From Methylomonas montana (GTDB lineage: Bacteria; Pseudomonadota; Gammaproteobacteria; Methylococcales; Methylomonadaceae), in the NCBI RefSeq assembly GCF_030490285.1, contig NZ_CP129884.1, positions 2,604,001 to 2,668,000 of the forward strand: a stretch of 64,000 nt of DNA, given 5' to 3'. The notes below the pieces were generated by a model that made no database searches, was not told the origin of the DNA, and saw only the letters and a list, made by a program, of their open reading frames with translations. Of this stretch, positions 27,931 through 33,934 are shown one piece after another (within the stretch, counting starts at the first letter, position 1; each line of letters opens with the position of its first letter). The position numbers and the translations under genes are program-made.

Positions 27931-28164
27931 TCATTCCCCGCAAGTCGGGCATGGCGCCAAACCAACCGCTACCATCAAACAATCCGTGGCCGTTTCAAAC
28001 GGCGGCATCAGGTCGGTTGACACGAGGGTATTCGCCTCGATAGCCGATACCCCATCCCAGTCATCGACCAGGCGATGGTCCGGTTGTTTTGTCAGTAGCT
28101 TGTGCGCCAGTTCCGCGCGCTTATTGGCCGTCGTGCCATACAAAATAATTTTGCTCACATCCAA
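27931..28164 (-). CDS. Small early protein of unknown function
   Basis: This 77-residue protein opens DVSKIILYGTTANKRAELA and ends CPTCGE. It contains DDWDGVSAIEANTLVSTDL, a pattern seen in small phage and island proteins of unknown role. The AGGGATTGG site fits the start. It overlaps the membrane-protein gene by 10 nt. Confidence 0.6.
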   Translation of the reverse strand: MDVSKIILYGTTANKRAELAHKLLTKQPDHRLVDDWDGVSAIEANTLVSTDLMPPFETATDCLMVAVGLAPCPTCGE

Positions 28165-28427
28165 TCCCTAAAAACAGCCTCGAACCGGCCATTGACCCAG
28201 CGCCGCCAACCGGTAGCAGCCAAATCAATCGCCCCATAAATCACAATGCCCAGCAGCAGAAAGCCCAACACGGCCAAAAACACCAAAAACGAAAACAAGC
28301 CGCTCGCTACCGCGCCAACCAGCAAAACAAACGGCTTCAACATCAAGCCGGCACCGGCTAACACCAACAACGCCCCTAGGCTCAGCTCTTGAATAAAAGT
28401 CGCGCCGGCGCGTAAAAGTCCATCCAT
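28155..28427 (-). CDS. Small integral membrane protein
   Basis: The protein has 90 residues from ATG 28427, preferred because AAGGGG lies 7 nt upstream. Three hydrophobic stretches cover residues about 16-74 (LGALLVLAGAGLMLKPFVLL, VGAVASGLF, FLAVLGFLLLGIVIYG), and the end is charged and Arg-rich. It is in the leftward early operon. Function unknown; a superinfection-exclusion role is possible but unsupported. Confidence 0.6.
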   Translation of the reverse strand: MDGLLRAGATFIQELSLGALLVLAGAGLMLKPFVLLVGAVASGLFSFLVFLAVLGFLLLGIVIYGAIDLAATGWRRWVNGRFEAVFRDWM

Positions 28428-28437
28428 ACCATTCCCC

Positions 28438-28737
28438 TTAATGACAACTTGGTGGCTGCACCAAGCCCAAATCAAACGCCGCTAAAATCGCCGCACAGCG
28501 GGCATTCTGCGAATCGCTATGGATGCCCAGCTTCGAATAAATATGCTCAAGATGCATGGAAATCGTCTTGGCCGACACATTCAATCGCCGCGCCATTACT
28601 TTGTCCGGCATGGCCTGGCACAACAGCTGCAACACCTCGAATTCCCGTTCCGTTAATCCACGCCGATGGGCAGTGGGCAATGCCGGCATGCCAGCCACCT
28701 GGATACTAGGAACTCGATAAACAGCGGGCGTTTCCAT
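28438..28737 (-). CDS. Lone LuxR/NarL-type HTH regulator
   Basis: The protein has 99 residues from ATG 28737 with a GGAGA site. Residues about 28-90 are a complete GerE helix-turn-helix (LTEREFEVLQLLCQAMPDKV, then ARRLNVSAKTISMHLEHIYS). No receiver or ligand domain is present. It starts the block leading to the primase and lies below two copies of ATTCCCTA that may be its own sites. It could act as an early-to-middle activator. Confidence 0.8.
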   Translation of the reverse strand: METPAVYRVPSIQVAGMPALPTAHRRGLTEREFEVLQLLCQAMPDKVMARRLNVSAKTISMHLEHIYSKLGIHSDSQNARCAAILAAFDLGLVQPPSCH

Positions 28738-28767
28738 CGACAATCTCCAAGAAAAACAATAGGGGAA

Positions 28768-28789
28768 ATTCCCTAGGCCCTATTCCCTA
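28768..28789. promoter_or_regulatory. Two ATTCCCTA direct repeats upstream of the LuxR-type gene
   Basis: ATTCCCTA occurs at 28768-28775 and 28782-28789 (14-bp step), next to a GGGGAAATTCCC palindrome. On the minus strand a TATTGT -10-like box lies just downstream with no fitting -35, as in activator-dependent promoters. Assignment to the LuxR-type protein is an inference. Confidence 0.4.
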
Positions 28790-28843
28790 AGGAATCGGCC
28801 TAATAGTCCAAACAGCCAAAACCAGCGATCCTATGTCCAGCCC

Positions 28844-28865
28844 AAAAACGGCCGCCGAAGCGGCC
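28844..28865 (-). terminator. Terminator between the VirE-like mini gene and the LuxR-type gene
   Basis: On the minus strand GGCCGC, loop TTCG, GCGGCC is followed by GTTTTT. It would stop the transcript from the Cro-like promoter unless read through. Confidence 0.65.
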
Positions 28866-28915
28866 CAGGTAGGAGGCACAACAGGAAGGCTTCGCATTAA
28901 TCGTGGCAGCCATGG

Positions 28916-29083
28916 CTAGACAGATGGATGCTCAACGGCTGGCCGATGATCTGCGCAGTCAGATAAATAGTGCTCAAGCCGTGGGACGTTGTCCCACGGC
29001 GGCAATTGCTCTAGCCACTCACGCACTTGCTGCGCCAGGAGCGGAGACGGCGTTTCAGACGAAAGACAGGCATTAAGACCCAT
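28916..29083 (-). CDS. 55-residue VirE-motif mini protein or remnant
   Basis: ATG 29083 has a GAGG site 7 nt upstream and an open frame to TAG 28916. Residues about 20-43 resemble one segment of the phage's own primase: VREWLEQLPPWD followed by RL, YL and D, against VRQFLTGLAPWD with the same following residues (11 of 24 identical). It may be a leftover of an older replication gene, or a small protein that mimics or interferes with the helicase. Its short length limits certainty. Confidence 0.45.
   Translation of the reverse strand: MGLNACLSSETPSPLLAQQVREWLEQLPPWDNVPRLEHYLSDCADHRPAVEHPSV
28978..29000. repeat. Perfect 10-bp inverted repeat
   Basis: GCCGTGGGAC, spacer GTT, GTCCCACGGC. There is no T-run, so it is not a terminator. 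It shares the GGGAC core of the origin repeats and lies inside the mini VirE-like frame. It could be an extra binding site for the replication protein. Confidence 0.6.
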
Positions 29084-29094
29084 AGGAAAACCTC

Positions 29095-29370
29095 ATGAAT
29101 GAAATACAAAAACTCCAACGGCTCATATTAAGAACCGCCGGAAAAGTGGAAGGCATTAAAAACCTCATGTTCGCCATCGCCCTTAACCATCCAAATCCGC
29201 AAAAAATTTTGCAGGATTTCGAAGACATAACCGCAGCAAAACCCTTTGGGCCTTTAGAACTAGACGCCCAAGAAGGCTTAGATTCGATTCGTCGAGAACT
29301 GCGTAAGAAAATTGAATCACTCGCCGAACGCGAACATGCTCACGGTGAAGGCCCGAAAAAACCTCATTGA
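29095..29370 (+). CDS. Small helical protein of unknown function
   Basis: This 91-residue, mostly helical protein (MNEIQKLQRLILRTAGKVEG start) has AGGA 8 nt before the ATG and normal-looking codon use. It runs against the flanking leftward genes. A minus-strand frame (29183-29407) overlapping the Cro-like stop is an alternative, but its translation looks like a mirror of this gene. Confidence 0.5.
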   Translation: MNEIQKLQRLILRTAGKVEGIKNLMFAIALNHPNPQKILQDFEDITAAKPFGPLELDAQEGLDSIRRELRKKIESLAEREHAHGEGPKKPH

Positions 29371-29403
29371 TCTCGTCGATTTCGGATTGAAATGGTTGAT
29401 TGG

Positions 29404-29601
29404 TCATGAGGCGACCGAATCGGTGTTGATGTTGTGGGCTTCGGCCAATTTACGAATAGCTTCTGCCCGCTCAAAATAAGTGGTCTTGTGTTTTCCGTTT
29501 CTCAATCGCGTGACAGTAGATTGAGGGGCGCCAATCTTTTCGCCGATTTCAGCGTCGGTCATGGTAGTTTTTAACTGATTCAGGACGGTTTGTATGTTCA
29601 T
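29404..29601 (-). CDS. Cro-like repressor
   Basis: The protein has 65 residues. Residues about 14-37 (TDAEIGEKIGAPQSTVTRL) form a helix-turn-helix, followed by RNGKHKTTYFERAEAIRKLA. Size and position, divergent from a CI-like gene, fit a Cro protein. The only good promoter places transcription start about 2 nt before the ATG at 29601, so the message is probably leaderless. It would be the first gene of the leftward lytic transcript. Confidence 0.78.
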   Translation of the reverse strand: MNIQTVLNQLKTTMTDAEIGEKIGAPQSTVTRLRNGKHKTTYFERAEAIRKLAEAHNINTDSVAS

Positions 29602-29609
29602 GGCAAAAA

Positions 29610-29638
29610 ATAATAATACGCTTCCGTATCTTAGTCAA
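29610..29638 (-). promoter_or_regulatory. Promoter of the Cro-like gene (leftward lytic promoter)
   Basis: The minus strand reads TTGACT (29633-29638), a 17-bp spacer, then TATTAT (29610-29615), five of six matches in each box. The spacer contains operator 29616-29629, so repressor binding would block RNA polymerase. Confidence 0.8.
29616..29629. promoter_or_regulatory. Repressor operator ATACG-N4-CGTAT, copy 1
   Basis: ATACG CTTC CGTAT, a perfect 5-4-5 palindrome within the spacer of the Cro-like promoter. One of four copies in the control region. Confidence 0.75.
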
Positions 29639-29651
29639 CGAGCAAACGTAT

Positions 29652-29680
29652 TTGCCGAAAAAAATACGGACACGTATGCT
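29652..29680 (+). promoter_or_regulatory. Promoter of the CI-like repressor (maintenance promoter)
   Basis: The plus strand reads TTGCCG (29652-29657), a 17-bp spacer, then TATGCT (29675-29680), four of six matches in each. Transcription would start near 29687, the A of the repressor ATG, giving a leaderless message as for lambda cI from PRM. The weak boxes suit an activated or autoregulated promoter. Confidence 0.6.
29664..29677. promoter_or_regulatory. Repressor operator ATACG-N4-CGTAT, copy 2
   Basis: ATACG GACA CGTAT, a perfect 5-4-5 palindrome overlapping the -10 box of the repressor promoter, which allows negative autoregulation. Confidence 0.75.
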
Positions 29681-29686
29681 CACGGC

Positions 29687-30349
29687 ATGAGCACCTTACG
29701 AGAGATCTTAGAAGATGAGATGAGCCTTCAAGGCCTGAATGATTATGATTTAGAGGCTAAATCAAAAGTCCCTCAGCCAACAATCCAGAGAATCAGAAGC
29801 GGAAAACATGGTGATCCACGATCGACAACCGTTAAAAAGTTGGCGTTCGGCCTGGGTCTGACAGAGGCGCAACTTAGAGGTATAGAGCCGAGAAAGCACG
29901 AGAATCGTGTTTCCGAGCTGGCGCCCCCGCAATTTAAAGCAATTAGATATGGAAGCTTTCGCTTGCAAGCAGGAGTTATTGGGTTCGCCGTTGACTATCA
30001 CGGCGACGAGCAGGAGCCGGTATTCATTCATGTCGCCAAACTACAACGAGAAGGCTTAAAACCTGAAACGCTAATTGCAGCTGGTGTAACAGGCGATTCC
30101 ATGGAAACAAGCTTATATGATGGCGACACTGTCATCATAGATACCAGCAAAACCACACCGAAAGACGGCGATGTATACGCCATCAACTACGAAGGCGAAT
30201 TGCTCATTAAGCGCATGATTCGCGATGCCGGGCAATGGTGGCTGCAATCAGATAATCCGGACAAAAACAGACACCCAAACAAGCTGTGTTCCGGCGATCT
30301 CTGTCTGGTGATAGGCAAGGTCGTTATCAAGGAAAGTACGAGGATTTAG
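29687..30349 (+). CDS. CI-like repressor with S24 peptidase domain
   Basis: The protein has 220 residues from ATG 29687. The N-terminal HTH (DYDLEAKSKVPQPTIQRIRS, about 20-38) resembles Cro/C1-type domains. The C-terminal S24 domain has Ser138 in VTGDSME and Lys175 in LLIKRM, the catalytic pair of LexA/CI proteins. A candidate Ala95-Gly96 cleavage bond lies in LQAGVIG. An upstream in-frame ATG at 29594 is rejected because it would lie across both promoters. It should hold lysogeny and be inactivated by RecA-stimulated self-cleavage (family knowledge). Confidence 0.9.
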   Translation: MSTLREILEDEMSLQGLNDYDLEAKSKVPQPTIQRIRSGKHGDPRSTTVKKLAFGLGLTEAQLRGIEPRKHENRVSELAPPQFKAIRYGSFRLQAGVIGFAVDYHGDEQEPVFIHVAKLQREGLKPETLIAAGVTGDSMETSLYDGDTVIIDTSKTTPKDGDVYAINYEGELLIKRMIRDAGQWWLQSDNPDKNRHPNKLCSGDLCLVIGKVVIKESTRI

Positions 30350-30414
30350 CTCGTAGGGCGGATAAGTGCTGGGTTGGTGGAATTTGAGAAAATACTAATG
30401 GAAACAAAAATAGG

Positions 30415-30810
30415 ATGAATATTAAATATCCCCTTACTCCGCTGGCTTTGCTGCTGCCTATCCTTACTGGCTGTACCGGCGTCATTCAGGCAATGCCAAG
30501 AGATTCAGGAAAAGTCTACAGCGGCGAAGTCTTCGGTAACGGCTTTAGCTCAGGCTCCATCACTCTCCCGATTAACGGCGAAACTTACTCCGGGCCGATT
30601 GTTAGCACGGATGCTGGTTTCGGTCTTATCCAACGCCACGGAAACAGTGCCTCGGCTTCCGAATTCGGCGGCACCCGAACCGTCAAAGGCATTCTCTCAT
30701 CGCCTAGTGGCAAAGGCTTACGATGCGAATTTACCTCGAATGGCCTAGGTGGAAGCGGTATCTGTATAGATGACAAACAACAAATTTATGATGCGATTGT
30801 TCATCTTTAG
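30415..30810 (+). CDS. Small lipoprotein 1 downstream of the repressor
   Basis: The protein has 131 residues. The N-terminal signal peptide ends with lipobox LTGC. The mature part is Gly/Ser-rich with beta character (SGEVFGNGFSSGSITLPING) and two further Cys. It lies 65 nt after the repressor in the same direction, so it should be expressed in lysogeny. No family recognised; lysogenic conversion or exclusion is an inference. Confidence 0.7.
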   Translation: MNIKYPLTPLALLLPILTGCTGVIQAMPRDSGKVYSGEVFGNGFSSGSITLPINGETYSGPIVSTDAGFGLIQRHGNSASASEFGGTRTVKGILSSPSGKGLRCEFTSNGLGGSGICIDDKQQIYDAIVHL

Positions 30811-31003
30811 CCTGGTCATGTTATTGGCCGGCTGCGCCAGTGTTTCCGACATCGATCTCAGCAAAGTGGAAACCCAGTGCGGCCAAACCTGCGCCAAGAC
30901 CTATTCGGGATGCGTAGGAAAATTCACCTTCTTCCCGATAATGATGCAGCACGAATGCACCGACGCCCTAAAGCTCTGTGCTCAGGCCTGTCCTCCTAGA
31001 TAA
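30788..31003 (+). CDS. Small lipoprotein 2, Cys-rich
   Basis: The protein has 71 residues from ATG 30788 (an ATG at 30770 is also possible). Lipobox LAGC follows a hydrophobic run. The mature part has six more Cys (CGQTCAKTYSGC, CTDALKLCAQAC), suggesting disulphides in the periplasm. It overlaps the preceding gene. No family assignment. Confidence 0.7.
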   Translation: MMRLFIFSLVMLLAGCASVSDIDLSKVETQCGQTCAKTYSGCVGKFTFFPIMMQHECTDALKLCAQACPPR

Positions 31004-31010
31004 CACGACA

Positions 31011-31370
31011 ATGAAGTTGCTGAATATCGTCCTGGCAATCATGGTTCTTTCTGGCTGCGCCAAATCATCTACCATTCAACCCGCAGCCTCCAGCGAATCC
31101 GGATTCGCTCATGTCCTATGGAGCGGTGAAACTAGCCAGGTTTCCAAGCCTACTCCTGGAGAAGAAGCCTTCCGAGTTTTTCATCAAGGCGCTACCGGCT
31201 TTGTGACGGTGTCCGCCCTCCGAGAATCCGCCGAAAAGCGGGCAACCGAATTCTGTGCCCGCAAACAAAAAAACCTCAATGTCCTTCAGGAAACCGCATC
31301 CACCACGCCATTGGGATTAGGTGAATTCCCGCGCATCGAACTGGTGTTCGAATGCCTGACCATTAAATAA
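31011..31370 (+). CDS. Small lipoprotein 3
   Basis: The protein has 119 residues from ATG 31011, chosen so that a signal peptide (MKLLNIVLAIMVLSGC) stands at the start. The mature part holds HQGATGFVTVSALRESAEKR and FCARKQKNLNVLQETA, reminiscent of small enterobacterial-type outer-membrane lipoproteins of unknown role. It is third in a run of lipoprotein genes on the repressor transcript. Confidence 0.7.
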   Translation: MKLLNIVLAIMVLSGCAKSSTIQPAASSESGFAHVLWSGETSQVSKPTPGEEAFRVFHQGATGFVTVSALRESAEKRATEFCARKQKNLNVLQETASTTPLGLGEFPRIELVFECLTIK

Positions 31371-31372
31371 TT

Positions 31373-31645
31373 ATGCCGCCAGATCAAACCAATCAATCAC
31401 TAACCCCAGAAGAAATTGAGATGCTCGTGCTAAGACTCGCGAAAATCTGCATCGATACCACAATCCGTACCAACCCTGCTGCAGCAGACGTTCTTTGCGA
31501 TCTTTTGCTAAAAGAGAAGGAATCGCTTCAACAGAGTCAATTTCCACAACTCGCAACGCGGTTTTCGGCGCTGGCCGGTCTCTGGGGAGGCTTAACAAGT
31601 ATTCAGATACTTCGCGAGATAGACGATAGCGCACCCCCTCACTAG
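31373..31645 (+). CDS. Hypothetical helical protein at the end of the repressor operon
   Basis: This 90-residue protein has helical composition (LTPEEIEMLVLRLAKICIDT). It starts 2 nt after the third lipoprotein and ends before a rightward terminator, consistent with co-transcription. There is no clear SD. An opposite frame (31371-31721, 116 residues) has a better SD (GAGGAG) and could be the real gene instead. Confidence 0.45.
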   Translation: MPPDQTNQSLTPEEIEMLVLRLAKICIDTTIRTNPAAADVLCDLLLKEKESLQQSQFPQLATRFSALAGLWGGLTSIQILREIDDSAPPH

Positions 31646-31738
31646 CAATATCAATAATTTTCGGTATCTCTCCCAGCTGTTCGTATATATACAAATCCTC
31701 TTTACTTAATTGATTTATCATGGCTCGTTCTCCTCACT

Positions 31739-31763
31739 AAACCCGCCCCGTGCGGGTTTTTTT
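31739..31763 (+). terminator. Terminator of the repressor-lipoprotein transcript
   Basis: AAACCCGC, loop CCCGT, GCGGG followed by seven T residues on the plus strand. It separates lysogenic from rightward lytic transcription. Confidence 0.9.
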
Positions 31764-31815
31764 ATGCTCATCGCAGCCGCATTCTAGCGGTTTTTTGCTG
31801 CCTGTCGAAAAAATA

Positions 31816-31829
31816 ATACGATACCGTAT
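31816..31829. promoter_or_regulatory. Repressor operator ATACG-N4-CGTAT, copy 3
   Basis: ATACG ATAC CGTAT, a perfect palindrome abutting the -35 box of the rightward promoter. Confidence 0.75.
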
Positions 31830-31857
31830 TGACAAATAAAATACGCTAACGTATCTT
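31829..31857 (+). promoter_or_regulatory. Rightward early promoter (excision/recombination operon)
   Basis: TTGACA (31829-31834, perfect -35), a 17-bp spacer, then TATCTT (31852-31857). Operators flank the -35 and fill the spacer, so the repressor should silence it in lysogeny. Confidence 0.85.
31841..31854. promoter_or_regulatory. Repressor operator ATACG-N4-CGTAT, copy 4
   Basis: ATACG CTAA CGTAT, between and overlapping the promoter boxes; 25 bp from copy 3, which would allow cooperative binding. Confidence 0.75.
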
Positions 31858-31912
31858 TACGCCAAGCCACACGCCCGGAACCAGAAAAACCTGTCCGCCG
31901 CTGTATCGGCCC

Positions 31913-31944
31913 GCGATCCGGACGCGTTCCGGAGTTTTTTAGGA
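31913..31944 (+). promoter_or_regulatory. Leader hairpin-U6-SD element, copy 1
   Basis: The stem TCCGGA/TCCGGA with a 5-nt loop is followed by G and six T residues and then the SD AGGAG of the next gene. The same 32-bp unit recurs at 32372 with one difference. It can act as terminator or attenuator, or shield the SD. Confidence 0.7.
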
Positions 31945-31950
31945 GTAGCA

Positions 31951-32304
31951 ATGAGCTTAATCAAACCTTCAATCGGGCGTGTCGTCTGGTACTGGCCCAC
32001 TCAATCAGAAAAAACCGGTGCCGGCGTCGACCTGCCTTCGGTATCTGCCAGCAATGATCAACCACTAGCGGCGACCGTGGCTTGTGTCCATAGCGACAAA
32101 ATGGTCAACCTGTCTGTCGTCGACGCGAATGGTCGCCAGTATTCGAGAACATCGGTGTCACTTCTTCAAGAAGGCGATGTGCGTCCGGAAAACGGTGGTT
32201 TTGCCGAGTGGATGCCGTACCAAATCAGCCAGGCCGCCAAAGAAGCAGAAAAAGTCACTGAATCGGCTGGTGAAAACGACGAAGAACTGGGCTCGGAAGA
32301 ATAA
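31951..32304 (+). CDS. First rightward early protein, unknown function
   Basis: The protein has 117 residues. It contains IGRVVWYWP, then AATVACVHSDKMVNLSVVDANG and GFAEWMPYQISQAAK, a widespread phage protein family with no known activity. It has an acidic tail and a strong SD (AGGAG). It is the first gene after the operator-controlled promoter. Confidence 0.75.
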   Translation: MSLIKPSIGRVVWYWPTQSEKTGAGVDLPSVSASNDQPLAATVACVHSDKMVNLSVVDANGRQYSRTSVSLLQEGDVRPENGGFAEWMPYQISQAAKEAEKVTESAGENDEELGSEE

Positions 32305-32371
32305 CGCGTCCCAAAACCGTTAGGCGGCTGGGTTGCGCTCACTTGGCAACTCAGCCCCAAAAAGACAATAC

Positions 32372-32403
32372 GCGATCCGGACGCTTTCCGGAGTTTTTTA
32401 GGA
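32372..32403 (+). promoter_or_regulatory. Leader hairpin-U6-SD element, copy 2
   Basis: This is the same 32-bp unit as at 31913, with one G-to-T change in the loop, again placed directly before a start codon (ATG 32411). Confidence 0.7.
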
Positions 32404-32410
32404 ACCTGCC

Positions 32411-32692
32411 ATGAAAATACACGACGTCGAAATTAGGGCCATCGTTCCCGTGGTTGATCGCGGCTTAGTGCCCCAAAAAGGCGACATGATCAAAGTTGCA
32501 GATTGCAAAAATCACCGCGATTGGCTGGAGCTGGAAAACGGCGAAATCATTCCGCTGAATTGGAAATACTGTTTTGTCAAAAAAGTATGCAAAGACGGCT
32601 CATTTCTAGCATGCGGGCGTTGGTTTAGAGCGTTAACGGCTCAGGCATACGTCAATGCAAACCATTTTGGCACCGCTGTCATCTACCTTTAG
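32411..32692 (+). CDS. Early protein of unknown function
   Basis: This 93-residue basic protein opens MKIHDVEIRAIVPVVDRGLV, has mixed alpha/beta composition and three Cys, and no recognised family. It follows the second leader element (SD TTAGGA). Confidence 0.6.
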   Translation: MKIHDVEIRAIVPVVDRGLVPQKGDMIKVADCKNHRDWLELENGEIIPLNWKYCFVKKVCKDGSFLACGRWFRALTAQAYVNANHFGTAVIYL

Positions 32693-32701
32693 GAACCCGC
32701 C

Positions 32702-32932
32702 ATGCTAATCGCCGAAAAAACCCTGAAAGACACCGTGACGTTCATCGTTGCCCAGTTTCATCGGGATACGAAAAGCGCTCAGGACCTGGACGCCTGTTAT
32801 CAAAACGCCAGATCGGAACTCGCCGGCATATCCAAGCTGCTCATCGGCCGCCGGGAACATGCCTACACAGAGCTGGCGCTAATCGACCTTAAAAAAATTT
32901 ACGACAAATGCCGCAAGGCTGAGGCGGCTTAA
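32702..32932 (+). CDS. Small helical early protein
   Basis: This 76-residue helical, charged protein contains AQFHRDTKSAQDLDACYQNA and ends IYDKCRKAEAA. The TTTAGGA site before the ATG resembles that of the preceding gene. No family recognised. Confidence 0.6.
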   Translation: MLIAEKTLKDTVTFIVAQFHRDTKSAQDLDACYQNARSELAGISKLLIGRREHAYTELALIDLKKIYDKCRKAEAA

Positions 32933-32936
32933 TCAA

Positions 32937-33425
32937 ATGCCAACGACAGAAAAAATTACCTGGTACCCAGTAAGCGACCGGCTGCCGGATGACGAAATGA
33001 CGGTGCTGTTATGGCATCCGGAAATGGATGAACCCGTTTGGCTTGGTTATCACTTAGATGGCGGTTGGTTCGCTGCTGATAGCTTTCCATTGCCAGATGG
33101 CACCGTGCTGTACTGGGCCGAGATGCTTGCTGGTCCTGAGAAAACTAGCACGTGTAATTGCAGGGCAGATATTGAGGAAATGCTGCTTGCGCGATTCATC
33201 GAACAATCCCCTGAGGCAACCGAACATAAAGCTTCATTGACTGGGTATGGCTTCCTGTTTTCAGGCACTGGTTTAGAAATGAAAGGCTGCATGCCTTTCG
33301 AAACAACAGCGAAATTCCCTTTAAAAAAAGGTGGGGTTAAAGCGAAAACCCAGAAGCAAAGCATGATGTTCAACTACTGCCCATTCTGCGGCGAAAAGTA
33401 TCCAGATCAAAAGAAAACAGGATGA
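32937..33425 (+). CDS. DUF551-type protein with C-terminal zinc ribbon
   Basis: The protein has 162 residues. The N-terminal WYPVSDRLPDDEMTVLLWHP and LYWAEMLAGP are the DUF551 signature found in many phages. The C-terminal part ends with NYCPFCGEKYPD, a zinc knuckle. Function unknown. It is followed by a terminator at 33506-33533. Confidence 0.72.
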   Translation: MPTTEKITWYPVSDRLPDDEMTVLLWHPEMDEPVWLGYHLDGGWFAADSFPLPDGTVLYWAEMLAGPEKTSTCNCRADIEEMLLARFIEQSPEATEHKASLTGYGFLFSGTGLEMKGCMPFETTAKFPLKKGGVKAKTQKQSMMFNYCPFCGEKYPDQKKTG

Positions 33426-33505
33426 AGCCGCTTTGTACAAAACGCCTTGTCAGCAGGGTGTTTTTTACAAAGTGCAGTTGCTTTGTGTGTGCGTTCCTTC
33501 CTACT

Positions 33506-33533
33506 GACCCGGCTTCGATAGCGGGTCTTTTTT
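33506..33533 (+). terminator. Terminator inside the rightward operon
   Basis: GACCCG, a 10-nt loop, CGGGTC and six T residues on the plus strand. Genes to the right (rdgC to int) need readthrough or another promoter. Confidence 0.75.
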
Positions 33534-33540
33534 GAAGGGT

Positions 33541-33594
33541 CATCACGTAAACCCTGCCGGTTAGGGACAAAAAGCCGGTAGGGTTTACGTGATG
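33541..33594 (+). repeat. Long hairpin with 20-bp arms
   Basis: Arms 33541-33560 and 33575-33594 are complementary at 19 of 20 positions around a 14-nt loop. The 306-bp gap (33426-33731) holds this hairpin and the terminator before it but no convincing gene. It could be a structured RNA, a protein-binding cruciform, or a mobile palindromic unit. Confidence 0.8.
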
Positions 33595-33731
33595 GCTTGG
33601 CCGGTGTCCTCCCGCACCGGAAAAAGGCTGGAGCAGTCGTGCGGTTTCTTTTCATACCTAATTGGTTCCGCATTGGCCCTGCTGTGGAAAACGGGGCGCC
33701 AAGCCATCAAACACTTTAACAAGGAGGCGCC

Positions 33732-33926
33732 ATGTCTACCAAAACGAACCCGATCAAAGTCGATCTACCCGACGACGAAGCCCTAGCGCTGGCGCAGTTG
33801 TGCAAACGCATCAGCTATAGCGATTGCCGGACCAACGCTGTCGATAACGCCGAGGCCTACATCATGCTGGATGCCATCGCCAAGCTTCAAAAAAGCCTGG
33901 CCGAAGCCGGCTACTCACCAAGATAG
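33732..33926 (+). CDS. Small early protein of unknown function
   Basis: The protein has 64 residues with an ideal AAGGAGG site. It contains PDDEALALAQLCKRISYSDC and a helix ending LAEAGYSPR. Similar mini-proteins occur in early operons of many prophages. No activity known. Confidence 0.65.
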   Translation: MSTKTNPIKVDLPDDEALALAQLCKRISYSDCRTNAVDNAEAYIMLDAIAKLQKSLAEAGYSPR

Positions 33927-33934
33927 GAGAAATC

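Noticed and set aside
28438-28737. Quorum-sensing regulator
   Set aside because: Only the GerE HTH is present; there is no autoinducer domain and no luxI-like gene in the window.
28912-29076. 54-codon plus-strand frame
   Set aside because: No SD, and it mirrors the minus-strand VirE-like mini gene, which has one.
29183-29407. 74-codon minus frame starting at the Cro-like stop (ATGA)
   Set aside because: The coupling is tempting, but the opposite-strand gene 29095-29370 has an SD and a more protein-like composition.
31371-31721. 116-codon minus frame with a good SD
   Set aside because: Kept only as an alternative; it runs against the repressor transcript and has no convincing promoter.
33589-33786. 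Plus-strand frame overlapping the gene at 33732
   Set aside because: Begins inside the long hairpin, has no ribosome site and overlaps a gene with a perfect one.
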